From contig CABMPP010000018.1 of assembly GCA_902388495.1 (NCBI GenBank), forward strand, positions 1 through 64,000: 64,000 nucleotides of DNA. The letters are read 5' to 3'. The notes under the pieces are model-generated. The model made no database searches, was not told the origin of the DNA, and saw only the letters and a list, made by a program, of their open reading frames with translations. Both the position numbers and the translations under genes were made by a program. This stretch comes from an uncultured Bacteroides sp. GTDB taxonomy: Bacteria > Bacteroidota > Bacteroidia > Bacteroidales > Bacteroidaceae. Below are positions 9,138 through 17,240 of this stretch, piece after piece. Every line of letters starts with the position of its first letter. The stretch's first letter is position 1.

Positions 9138-10208
9138 ATGTATAGAGATATGAGAAAGCACCTGTTTTATTTAAGTATGGCTCTTGTACTGACGCTCTTT
9201 TCCGCGTGCAGTGGCGGCAATAAGGGTGTATTTACTCCGACCTCCAGCGGTCGCGCGTATGAAATCCTGGTAGTGGTAGACCCTGGATTGTGGGAACGCC
9301 CCGCCGGCAGGGCACTGTTCGATGTGCTCGATTCTGATGTACCGGGACTTCCGCAGTCCGAACGTTCGTTCCGCATCATGTATACAGCTCCTGCTAACTA
9401 TGATGCTACCTTGAAGTTGATTCGCAACATCATCATTGTGGATGTGAACAAGGATCTTTATACTCAGCCCAAGTTCAAATATGCTAAAGACGTATATGCT
9501 GCTCCGCAATCTATCCTGACCATCCAGGCACCGGATGAAGCCTCGTTCGAGCAGTTTGTAGAAGAGAACAAACAGACCATTATCGACTTCTTCACCCATG
9601 CCGAGATGAACCGTCAGATTTCCGTATTGAAGGACAAGCATAGCGACTATATCTCTACGAAAGTGAAGAGCATGTTCGACTGTGACGTATGGGTACCCGG
9701 TGACTTGAACTCTACCAAGGTAGGAGAGAACTTCTTCTGGGCAGGTACGAATACGGCTACCGGCGACCAGAACTTTGTGATTTATTCTTATCCCTATACC
9801 GATAAAGATACATTCACCAAGGAATACTTCGTGCATAAGCGCGACTCTGTGATGAAGGTTAATATCCCCGGAGCTCGGGAAGGCATGTACATGATGACGG
9901 ATTCTCTGATGACCGACGTCCGTCCTATCAGTGTGCAGGGTGACTATGCGCTGGAAGCCCGCGGCCTGTGGCGCATCAAGGGTGACTTTATGGGTGGCCC
10001 GTTCGTATCACACGTCCGTCTGGACAAGCCCAACCAACGCATTATCGTATCAGAAATATTTGTTTATTCACCCGATAAAATGAAACGTAATCTGGTCCGC
10101 CAGATGGAGGCTTCGCTCTATACCCTGAAGTTGCCCGGCAGCACGCAGGAAGGGGCGGAAATTCCGGTAAACGGTACCACCCCAAAAGATACTACTAATA
10201 ATAAGTAA
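9138..10208 (+). CDS. DUF4837 family lipoprotein
   Basis: A 356-residue predicted lipoprotein. The N-terminus has a short charged region, a hydrophobic stretch and a lipobox ending at Cys24 (TLFSAC). The body matches the Bacteroidales DUF4837 family as I recognise it, whose function is not established. An alternative in-frame ATG at 9150 gives a more typical signal length. It lies 7 bp upstream of pdxA, so the two are likely co-transcribed. Confidence 0.75.
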   Translation: MYRDMRKHLFYLSMALVLTLFSACSGGNKGVFTPTSSGRAYEILVVVDPGLWERPAGRALFDVLDSDVPGLPQSERSFRIMYTAPANYDATLKLIRNIIIVDVNKDLYTQPKFKYAKDVYAAPQSILTIQAPDEASFEQFVEENKQTIIDFFTHAEMNRQISVLKDKHSDYISTKVKSMFDCDVWVPGDLNSTKVGENFFWAGTNTATGDQNFVIYSYPYTDKDTFTKEYFVHKRDSVMKVNIPGAREGMYMMTDSLMTDVRPISVQGDYALEARGLWRIKGDFMGGPFVSHVRLDKPNQRIIVSEIFVYSPDKMKRNLVRQMEASLYTLKLPGSTQEGAEIPVNGTTPKDTTNNK

Positions 10209-10215
10209 TTTAAAA

Positions 10216-11313
10216 ATGGAAGACAACAAGATAAGAGTCGGCATTACACAAGGCGACATCAACGGTGTAGGTTATGAAGTGATTCTGAAAACTTTTGCAG
10301 AGCCCGCCATGCTGGAACTGTGTACACCTATTATTTACGGTTCGCCCAAAGTAGCAGCCTATCATCGTAAATCACTGGATTTACCTACCAACTTCAGTAT
10401 CGTGAATTCTGCGTCCGAAGCAGCCTGCAACCGCCTGAGCGTGGTGAACTGCACCGATGATGAAGTAAAGGTAGAATTCTCAAAGGCCGATGCCGAAGCT
10501 GGTAAAGCCGCGCTCGGCGCATTGGAGAAGGCTCTTGAGGAATACAGGGAAGGATTGATAGATGTCATTGTGACGGCTCCTATTAACAAGCACACCATCC
10601 AGTCCGAGGAATTTGCATTCCCCGGACATACGGAATATATCGAGCAAAGAGTGGGTGACGGAGAGAAAGCACTCATGATTCTGATGAAAGATGATTTCCG
10701 CGTAGCGCTGGTGACCGGGCATATTCCCGTAAGCCAGATCGCATCGACAATTACCAAAGAGTTGATTCAGGAGAAGCTGATGATTTTCAACCGATCTCTG
10801 AAGTTGGACTTCGGCATAGATGCACCGCGCATTGCAGTGCTTTCACTGAATCCGCATGCAGGAGACAATGGGCTGCTGGGAACAGAAGAGCAGGAGATTA
10901 TCATCCCGGCCCTTAAAGAAATGGCTGAGAAAGGAATACTTTGCTACGGACCCTATCCGGCAGACGGATTTATGGGCTCGGGTAACTTTGCCCACTTCGA
11001 TGGTGTGCTGGCTATGTATCACGACCAGGGACTGGCTCCATTCAAGGCATTGGCCATGGACGAAGGTGTGAACTATACGGCCGGACTTCCGGTGGTACGT
11101 ACTTCGCCTGCCCACGGCACGGCTTACGATATTGCAGGAAAAGGACTTGCATCCGAAGATTCTTTCCGTCAGGCGGTATATGTGGCGATAGACGTGTTCC
11201 GTAACCGTCTGCGTGAGAAGGCTGCACATGCCAATCCGCTGCGCAAGCAGTATTACGAAAAACGTGACGACAGTGACAAACTGAAACTCGATAGTGTAGA
11301 AGAAGATTTGTAG
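10216..11313 (+). CDS. pdxA: 4-hydroxythreonine-4-phosphate dehydrogenase
   Basis: PdxA oxidises 4-phosphohydroxy-L-threonine in the DXP-dependent pathway to pyridoxal phosphate. The 365-residue protein contains the family motifs GDINGVGYEVILK near the N-terminus, the metal-ligand His in FPGHTEY, MYHDQGLAPFKA, and the C-terminal TSPAHGTAYDIAGKG. It sits between a DUF4837 lipoprotein gene and a sigma-54-type activator gene that starts 1 bp after its stop, a tight operon in which only PdxA has an obvious metabolic role. Confidence 0.93.
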   Translation: MEDNKIRVGITQGDINGVGYEVILKTFAEPAMLELCTPIIYGSPKVAAYHRKSLDLPTNFSIVNSASEAACNRLSVVNCTDDEVKVEFSKADAEAGKAALGALEKALEEYREGLIDVIVTAPINKHTIQSEEFAFPGHTEYIEQRVGDGEKALMILMKDDFRVALVTGHIPVSQIASTITKELIQEKLMIFNRSLKLDFGIDAPRIAVLSLNPHAGDNGLLGTEEQEIIIPALKEMAEKGILCYGPYPADGFMGSGNFAHFDGVLAMYHDQGLAPFKALAMDEGVNYTAGLPVVRTSPAHGTAYDIAGKGLASEDSFRQAVYVAIDVFRNRLREKAAHANPLRKQYYEKRDDSDKLKLDSVEEDL

Positions 11314-11314
11314 A

Positions 11315-12565
11315 ATGACGAAAGCGGAAATACAACAAGTAAAACTACGTTTCGGCATCATCGGCAACAATGAGACGCTGATGCGTGCCATTGACATCGC
11401 TATTCAGGTAGCGCCTACCGACTTGTCTGTGCTCATTACCGGGGAGAGTGGTGTGGGAAAGGAGAGTTTTCCTCAAATCATCCATCAATATAGCCGGCGC
11501 AAGCATGGACAATACATTGCCGTGAACTGCGGCGCCATCCCCGAAGGGACCATCGACTCGGAGTTGTTCGGTCATGAGAAAGGTGCTTTTACGGGTGCTA
11601 TCGGCGATCGGAAAGGCTACTTCGGCGAAGCAAACGGCGGAACGATATTTCTGGATGAAGTAGGCGAGTTGCCTCTTCCTACCCAGGCGCGTCTGCTCCG
11701 TGTGCTCGAGAGTGGTGAGTTTATCAAGGTGGGCTCCTCCAAAGTAGAGAAAACAGATGTGCGTATTGTGGCGGCTACCAATGTAAACCTGTCGCAAGCC
11801 ATTGCCGACGGCCGTTTCCGTGAAGACTTGTACTATCGTCTGAATACCGTGCCTATCCAGGTGCCGCCCTTGCGCGAGCGTGGTGAGGATGTGGTGTTGC
11901 TGTTCCGCAAGTTCGCCTCGGACTTTGCCGAGAAATACCGGATGCCTGCCATTCAATTGACGGAGGATGCCAAGCAGATGTTGCTAGCTTATTCGTGGCC
12001 GGGCAATGTGCGCCAACTGAAGAATATCACCGAGCAGGTGTCTATTATAGAGACTAATCGCGATATCACCGCAGCTATCTTGAAAGGCTATCTGCCGGAA
12101 CAGAACAATATGCAGCGCCTCCCGGCCTTGTTCGGTGTGAAAGATCACAAAGGCTTTGAGAGCGAAAGGGAGATTCTCTATCAGGTGCTGTTCGATATGC
12201 GCCAGGACGTCACGGAACTGAAGAAGCTGGTGCACGAGATTATGACGGAACGCGGAGCTGTGGCCGGTCCTGCGGTTGCCGCTGCTGCTTACTATACGCC
12301 GGCTCCTCCGGCTGTGGTGCCTCCGGTGACTTCCGGTGTGCCTACCATCATACACCCGTCGGTAAAACCGGCTCCGCAGATGGACGACGACTTCCAGGAC
12401 ACGGAAGAATATGTAGAAGAATCACTCTCACTGGACGAAGTGGAGAAAGAAATGATACGCAAAGCGCTTGAAAAACATCACGGCAAGCGTAAAAGTGCAG
12501 CGCAGGACCTGAATATTTCCGAGCGCACCCTATACAGAAAGATAAAAGAATATGGATTGGATTAA
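11315..12565 (+). CDS. Sigma-54-type AAA+ transcriptional activator without receiver domain
   Basis: A 416-residue bacterial enhancer-binding protein. Walker A is GESGVGKE (43-50), the sigma-54 contact loop GAFTGA is at 90-95, Walker B is IFLDEVGELP (111-120), and a Fis-type helix-turn-helix occupies about 380-416 (KRKSAAQDLNISERTLYRKI). There is no N-terminal receiver or sensor domain, so it is not controlled by phosphorylation in the usual way. An Ala/Pro-rich linker (about 308-355) joins the AAA+ and DNA-binding parts. It overlaps the lptE-like gene by 14 bp, tying regulation to envelope genes. Confidence 0.9.
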   Translation: MTKAEIQQVKLRFGIIGNNETLMRAIDIAIQVAPTDLSVLITGESGVGKESFPQIIHQYSRRKHGQYIAVNCGAIPEGTIDSELFGHEKGAFTGAIGDRKGYFGEANGGTIFLDEVGELPLPTQARLLRVLESGEFIKVGSSKVEKTDVRIVAATNVNLSQAIADGRFREDLYYRLNTVPIQVPPLRERGEDVVLLFRKFASDFAEKYRMPAIQLTEDAKQMLLAYSWPGNVRQLKNITEQVSIIETNRDITAAILKGYLPEQNNMQRLPALFGVKDHKGFESEREILYQVLFDMRQDVTELKKLVHEIMTERGAVAGPAVAAAAYYTPAPPAVVPPVTSGVPTIIHPSVKPAPQMDDDFQDTEEYVEESLSLDEVEKEMIRKALEKHHGKRKSAAQDLNISERTLYRKIKEYGLD

Positions 12566-13076
12566 AAAGATAGCACTGGTTGCCGTTTTGGCGGTGCTGG
12601 GGCTTGTGGTATATTCGTGCCGCATCTCTATGGGGCTTGCCCCGATTAGTTCCATTGACTACAGCAAGGTGAAGACTATTTCTATTGCCGACTTCCAGAA
12701 CCGGGCGGAATATGTATATGCACCGCTGGCAACGGAATTCAACCAGAAGTTGAAGGACATGTTCATACAACAGACCCGTCTGAACCTGGTGAATTCGGGT
12801 GGTGACCTTGAAATAGACGGTGAGATAACCGGATATAACCAATATAACGAATCGGTGGACGCCAGCGGTTACTCTTCCAAGGTGAAGGTGACACTGACCG
12901 TCAATGTGCGCTACGTCAACAATACGAATCATGAGGAGGACTTTGAACAGCAGTTCTCGGCCTTCCAGACGTACGACTCCTCGAAACTGTTGACCGAGGT
13001 GCAAGACCAGCTGATAACCCTGATGGTGAAAGATATCGCCGAACAGATATTCAATGCAACTGTAGCTAACTGGTAA
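12552..13076 (+). CDS. lptE: LptE-like LPS assembly lipoprotein
   Basis: A 174-residue lipoprotein with lipobox VVYSC (Cys23). LptE plugs the LptD barrel in the outer membrane. The body has the alternating beta pattern of the LptE/lipopolysaccharide-assembly family, e.g. KVKTISIADFQNRAEYVYAP and SKVKVTLTVNVRYVNN. The start at 12552 lies inside the 3' end of the activator gene, indicating translational coupling. Assignment rests on length, lipobox, strand pattern and the lptC/secG neighbourhood. Confidence 0.75.
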   Translation: MDWIKKIALVAVLAVLGLVVYSCRISMGLAPISSIDYSKVKTISIADFQNRAEYVYAPLATEFNQKLKDMFIQQTRLNLVNSGGDLEIDGEITGYNQYNESVDASGYSSKVKVTLTVNVRYVNNTNHEEDFEQQFSAFQTYDSSKLLTEVQDQLITLMVKDIAEQIFNATVANW

Positions 13077-13080
13077 AGTT

Positions 13081-13863
13081 ATGACTTCTACCCATTTGCA
13101 ACAATGGATTCAGCATCCCGAGACGCTGAACAGGGATACTTTGTACGAGCTCCGCACACTGGTAGCACGCTATCCCTATTTTCAGTCGATCCGTTTGCTC
13201 TATCTGAAGAACCTCTATCTGCTGCACGACATCAACTTTGGCGCCGAGTTGCGCAAAGCCGTGTTGTATGTGGCCGATCGCCGTGTGCTGTTCTATCTCA
13301 TCGAGGGCGACCGTTATACCTTGAAATCCCGGAAATCTCCGTTGCTTTCTTCCGATGCCATGGAAGAGGAACCGAGCGTAGACCGCACCCTCTCCCTGAT
13401 CGATGCATTTCTCGCTACTGTTCCCGAAGAGCATTCGCAGAACACCGAGCTGGACTATACAATGGACTACACCGCCTATCTGATGAACGAAGATGAACGT
13501 GCCGAACCGTCCGAATCCGGTTCGGAAACCGTGCCCGAGGTGCCGAAGTTGCGGGGACACGAACTGATAGACGGCTTTATCCTGAAGAGCGAGACCACGG
13601 ATGTGCCTTTGCTCGAAGCTAAAGAATTGCCTTCTGAACCTTCGGCTTCTCCTTCCGAATCCCCGGTATCTTCTGCCAATGAAGAGCTGGATGACAGCTG
13701 TTTTACTGAAACTTTAGCCAAAATCTACATAAAACAGCGCCGATATGACAAGGCTCTTGAAATTATTAAAAAATTAAGTTTGAATTATCCAAAAAAAAAT
13801 GCTTACTTTGCAGACCAAATCAGATTTTTGGAGAAATTGATTATTAACGCTAAATCAAAATAA
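13081..13863 (+). CDS. Hypothetical protein with C-terminal TPR-like repeat
   Basis: A 260-residue protein with no signal peptide. The N-terminal 110 residues are helical (LRTLVARYPYFQSIRLLYLKN), the middle is acidic and Ser/Pro-rich (about 135-210) and probably disordered, and the C-terminus has one TPR-like hairpin (ETLAKIYIKQRRYDKALEII). It lies between lptE-like and secG with gaps of 4 bp on each side. I recognise it only as a conserved neighbour of secG in Bacteroides; its function is unknown. Confidence 0.75.
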   Translation: MTSTHLQQWIQHPETLNRDTLYELRTLVARYPYFQSIRLLYLKNLYLLHDINFGAELRKAVLYVADRRVLFYLIEGDRYTLKSRKSPLLSSDAMEEEPSVDRTLSLIDAFLATVPEEHSQNTELDYTMDYTAYLMNEDERAEPSESGSETVPEVPKLRGHELIDGFILKSETTDVPLLEAKELPSEPSASPSESPVSSANEELDDSCFTETLAKIYIKQRRYDKALEIIKKLSLNYPKKNAYFADQIRFLEKLIINAKSK

Positions 13864-13867
13864 CAAA

Positions 13868-14257
13868 ATGTATCTATTACTAATTATCTTAATGGTGATT
13901 GCATCTGTGCTGATGTGCTTCATTGTGTTGATTCAGAATTCCAAAGGAGGCGGTCTGTCATCAGGCTTCTCTTCATCCAATCAGATCATGGGTGTACGCA
14001 AGACTACAGACTTCCTTGAAAAAGCTACTTGGACCCTGGCCGGTGTCATGGTCGTTTTCAGTATCGTATCTGCTTATACCGTTCCTTCCGGCACGGGCAA
14101 AGCTGGTGACGTAATCATGGAACAAGCACAGCAAGAGGAAAAGACTAACCCTTATAACATGCCCGTAGGTACAGCAGCTCCGCAAACCGAAACTCCTGCT
14201 GAAACTGCTCCTGCAACTACTGCTCCCGCAGCAGACGAAGCACCGGCTGCCGAATAA
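13868..14257 (+). CDS. secG: Preprotein translocase subunit SecG
   Basis: SecG is the small stabilising subunit of SecYEG. The 129-residue protein has the two expected membrane helices (about 1-22 and 52-72) around the conserved loop NSKGGGLSSGFSSSNQIMG. The C-terminal Ala/Thr/Pro/Glu-rich tail (about 85-129) is a common extension in Bacteroidetes. It is the last gene of its operon and is followed by a terminator. Confidence 0.92.
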   Translation: MYLLLIILMVIASVLMCFIVLIQNSKGGGLSSGFSSSNQIMGVRKTTDFLEKATWTLAGVMVVFSIVSAYTVPSGTGKAGDVIMEQAQQEEKTNPYNMPVGTAAPQTETPAETAPATTAPAADEAPAAE

Positions 14258-14300
14258 AGGGTAGGATAGTACGGATGATTTCCGCTTGAAGAAATAAGAG

Positions 14301-14337
14301 AAAGGTTGATACCGATGAAAAGGTATCAACCTTTTTT
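14301..14337 (+). terminator. Rho-independent terminator after secG
   Basis: Stem AAAGGTTGATACC / GGTATCAACCTTT with a 7-nt loop, continuing into a T run. Confidence 0.85.
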
Positions 14338-14358
14338 CGTATTGAGCGAGGATTTATT

Positions 14359-14366
14359 TACCTTTG
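14359..14366 (+). promoter_or_regulatory. MFS transporter promoter, -7 box TACCTTTG
   Basis: Full match to TAnnTTTG, 52 bp before the ATG at 14418 and just after the secG terminator. Confidence 0.65.
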
Positions 14367-14417
14367 CTGCTACTTATGCAATCCGATTAATAATTTGAAA
14401 TCTTATATAATAGTACG

Positions 14418-15875
14418 ATGACAGAACAATTGAAACTTAAATTGAGTGACTCCAAAGCTTTTCGCTGGAGCGCTTTGCTGATTGTATCCTTTACTATGAT
14501 GTGCGGATACTTTATGACTGATGTAATGGCCCCGTTGGAGGACTTGTTGACTACAAAAGGACAAGTTGTATACTACGAGGATGGTAGTTTTGAAAAAGTA
14601 GAGAATGCCATTTCTGTGCAGTCAACGAAGGCTGTAGACGCCACTCTGGATGGTTTGGGATGGTCATCGACCGAATATGGTTTCTTTACGGGAGCCTATG
14701 GATATTTCAACGTATTCCTGGTGATGCTGCTGCTTGGTGGTATTATTCTGGATAAGATGGGAGTACGTTTCACCGGAACAATGTCTTCGTTATTGATGTT
14801 TGGAGGTGCTTTAATAAAATATTGGGCTATATCTCCTTATTTCACTCTCGAAGGAAGTCTGTTCGGTTTTAGTTATCAGGTGCTTTTTGCATGTTTAGGT
14901 TTTGCCATTTTCGGTGTCGGTGCCGAGATAACGGGTATTACCGTATCGAAGGTCATTGTGAAGTGGTTTACCGGTCATGAGTTGGCTTTGGCTATGGGAC
15001 TGCAGGTCGCTATGGCTCGTATCGGAACCGGTATTGCTTTAGGATTCAGTTTGCCGATAGCCAAGGCGATGGGACATCTGTCCCAGTCTGTGCTGCTCGG
15101 TGCTATTGCATTGTGCATCGGTTTCCTCTTCTATATGGTTTATTGCGTGATGGATAGAAAATTGGATGCTTCTGCTGCGAGTACGGTTACGGCATCGGAC
15201 GAAGACAAGTTCAAGCTCAGCGATATCAAGTTTATTGTTACGAACAAGGGTTTCTGGCTGATTACCTTCCTTTGTTTGTTGTTCTATTCCGGTGTATTCC
15301 CGTTCCTGAAGTTTGCGGTAAAGGTGATGATTTATAAGTATAATGTAGAGCCGAGCTTGGCCGGGTATATCCCGATGATGCTGCCGTTTGGTTGTATTCT
15401 TCTGACACCGGTCTTCGGTTCGCTCTACGACCGTATTGGTAAAGGAGCCACATTGATGGTTATCGGTTCTATTATGTTGGTGTTTGTACATTTGTGCTTC
15501 ACATTGCCCATTTTGGAATATTGGTGGTTTGCATTGCTTTTAGTCATTGTATTGGGAGTTGCATTCTCCTTGGTTCCATCTGCTATGTGGCCTTCCGTGC
15601 CCAAGATTATTCCGCAGAAGCAATTAGGTTCGGCCTATTCTTTGATCTTTTATATTCAGAACATAGGTTTGTCGATGGTACCGTTGTTGATAGGTTGGGT
15701 GATAGACCACTTTGCCAAGACTACTGCGGCGGACGGCACTGTAGGCTATAATTATACGGTACCTTTATCTATATTCATGATCTTTGGAATTTTATCGGTA
15801 GTTGTAGCCTTGTTGTTGAAGGCTGAAAACAAGCGTAAAGGTTATGGTTTGGAAGAAGCCAATATTCAGAAATAA
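14418..15875 (+). CDS. Major facilitator superfamily transporter
   Basis: A 485-residue inner-membrane protein with about 12 hydrophobic helices. A long extracytoplasmic loop lies between TM1 and TM2 (about residues 40-85), and the central cytoplasmic loop is near 230-265. The MFS loop between TM2 and TM3 is visible as GGIILDKMGVRFTG, and its second-half counterpart as GSLYDRIGKGATL. The substrate cannot be read from the sequence. It is followed after 22 bp by a PqqD-like gene. Confidence 0.88.
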   Translation: MTEQLKLKLSDSKAFRWSALLIVSFTMMCGYFMTDVMAPLEDLLTTKGQVVYYEDGSFEKVENAISVQSTKAVDATLDGLGWSSTEYGFFTGAYGYFNVFLVMLLLGGIILDKMGVRFTGTMSSLLMFGGALIKYWAISPYFTLEGSLFGFSYQVLFACLGFAIFGVGAEITGITVSKVIVKWFTGHELALAMGLQVAMARIGTGIALGFSLPIAKAMGHLSQSVLLGAIALCIGFLFYMVYCVMDRKLDASAASTVTASDEDKFKLSDIKFIVTNKGFWLITFLCLLFYSGVFPFLKFAVKVMIYKYNVEPSLAGYIPMMLPFGCILLTPVFGSLYDRIGKGATLMVIGSIMLVFVHLCFTLPILEYWWFALLLVIVLGVAFSLVPSAMWPSVPKIIPQKQLGSAYSLIFYIQNIGLSMVPLLIGWVIDHFAKTTAADGTVGYNYTVPLSIFMIFGILSVVVALLLKAENKRKGYGLEEANIQK

Positions 15876-15897
15876 GATGTAAATAACGAACGGAAAT

Positions 15898-16248
15898 ATG
15901 GAAACACCCGAAGGAAAAATCAGTCTGTTGGATGCTGTTCCGGTTCGTTGCGGACATATAACAACCGAATGGGAGGGTGAGTGCGCTGTGCTCACCTATC
16001 CCCGGTTTAAATACGAATGGATGCGCCGTTTCTTGTTGCCGAAAGGTATGTCGCCGGATATTCATGTGAAGTTGGAAGAGCACGGAACAGCCGTGTGGAA
16101 TATGATAGACGGGCGTCGCACGGTGCGCGAAATCATCTCCCTGCTTGCCGAACACTTTGAAGGCGAAGAGAATTATCCTTCACGCGTCACTACTTACGTG
16201 ATGCAGCTGCGTAAAGACGGGTTTGTTCAATTGACGATTAAAGATTGA
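15898..16248 (+). CDS. PqqD-like peptide-chaperone-fold protein
   Basis: A 116-residue protein resembling PqqD family proteins, best seen in VWNMIDGRRTVREIISLLAEHF (split here over residues 65-86), a winged-helix-like fold that binds peptides in RiPP pathways. No radical-SAM maturase, precursor peptide or protease gene is adjacent, so an RiPP role is not supported. It lies between the MFS gene and an AraC regulator, all on the plus strand. Confidence 0.72.
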   Translation: METPEGKISLLDAVPVRCGHITTEWEGECAVLTYPRFKYEWMRRFLLPKGMSPDIHVKLEEHGTAVWNMIDGRRTVREIISLLAEHFEGEENYPSRVTTYVMQLRKDGFVQLTIKD

Positions 16249-16289
16249 AGTAAAAACTCGGCATATCTAATTTTCTTGTTTGCAAAATA

Positions 16290-17135
16290 ATGAGAGAAGA
16301 TGTTATAAAATTCGATCTGCCCGTTGATTACATTATAACCGATGAGCATATAGAGAGTAGCCTGAATGACTATATGGAATCTCTTTGCCGAGTTATGTCC
16401 GGACTATTCGTCCTTTGTACAAAAGGAGAGATACATATCAGCATAAATGTATCGGAATATGTCATCAAGGAGAATAACTTTATTACCCTGCTCCCGAATT
16501 ATCTGATACAAGTGCACGAAATATCTCCCGATGTCCATTTGTATGTAGCAGGATTCTCAAGCAAGATGATGGCATCAGCCAACTTGATTAGTACTACTCG
16601 GGGGTTATTGCCCATGATTATCGAGAATCCTATTACCTCTTTGTCACCTACAAAGGTTGGTGATTTGGAAGCATTATACCGGGTATTTATAAAATCGTAT
16701 GCTAATCCGGATGTTTGTGAAAATAAAGAAGTCGTGAAAGCCATTCTAGCTCTATTCATGCAGGGAGTTTACGAGTTATACAAACGGCGTAATAAATACG
16801 TCATTCCTTCACAAACCAGGAAAAACGAGGTATATCGGGAGTTTATGCTGATGGTAATGAAATACTATAAGCTCCAACACGGAGTTGCTTTTTATGCAGA
16901 ACGATTGGGGTTAAGCCTTCCCCATTTTTGCAATTCCATCAAAAAGGCTTCCGGGTATACTCCTCTCGAGGTTATTGCGGCTGCGCTGATTATGGATGCA
17001 AAGGCTCAATTGAAGTCGACTACGCTGCCGATAAAAGAAATTGGATTGTCACTCGGGTTCACCAATCTATCGTTCTTTAATCAATTCTTTAAAAAACATA
17101 CCGGAGTTACACCGCAATCATTCAGGGAAGAATAA
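16290..17135 (+). CDS. AraC-family transcriptional regulator
   Basis: A 281-residue DNA-binding protein. The C-terminal 100 residues form the double helix-turn-helix of the AraC family (second HTH: PIKEIGLSLGFTNLSFFNQF, then KKHTGVTPQSFRE). The N-terminal 180 residues have a cupin-like strand pattern and probably bind an effector. No obvious target is adjacent other than the upstream PqqD/MFS genes. A large hairpin follows the stop. Confidence 0.9.
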   Translation: MREDVIKFDLPVDYIITDEHIESSLNDYMESLCRVMSGLFVLCTKGEIHISINVSEYVIKENNFITLLPNYLIQVHEISPDVHLYVAGFSSKMMASANLISTTRGLLPMIIENPITSLSPTKVGDLEALYRVFIKSYANPDVCENKEVVKAILALFMQGVYELYKRRNKYVIPSQTRKNEVYREFMLMVMKYYKLQHGVAFYAERLGLSLPHFCNSIKKASGYTPLEVIAAALIMDAKAQLKSTTLPIKEIGLSLGFTNLSFFNQFFKKHTGVTPQSFREE

Positions 17136-17140
17136 AGAAA

Positions 17141-17228
17141 ATTCTGTCATCCTGAACGAAGTGAAGGATCTCTTCTCCTATACTACGCGGAGAAGGGATC
17201 CTTCACTTTATTCTGAATGACAGAGAAT
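17141..17228. repeat. Long imperfect palindrome between convergent genes
   Basis: The arms run from ATTCTGTCAT (17141) to the complementary ATGACAGAGAAT (17217-17228), with inner arms GTGAAGGATC / GATCCTTCAC, AGAAG near the tip and a small AT-rich loop. It lies between the AraC gene and the leftward LruC gene and probably terminates both. The sequence looks like a dispersed palindromic repeat. Confidence 0.75.
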
Positions 17229-17240
17229 CAGGACTGTTTA

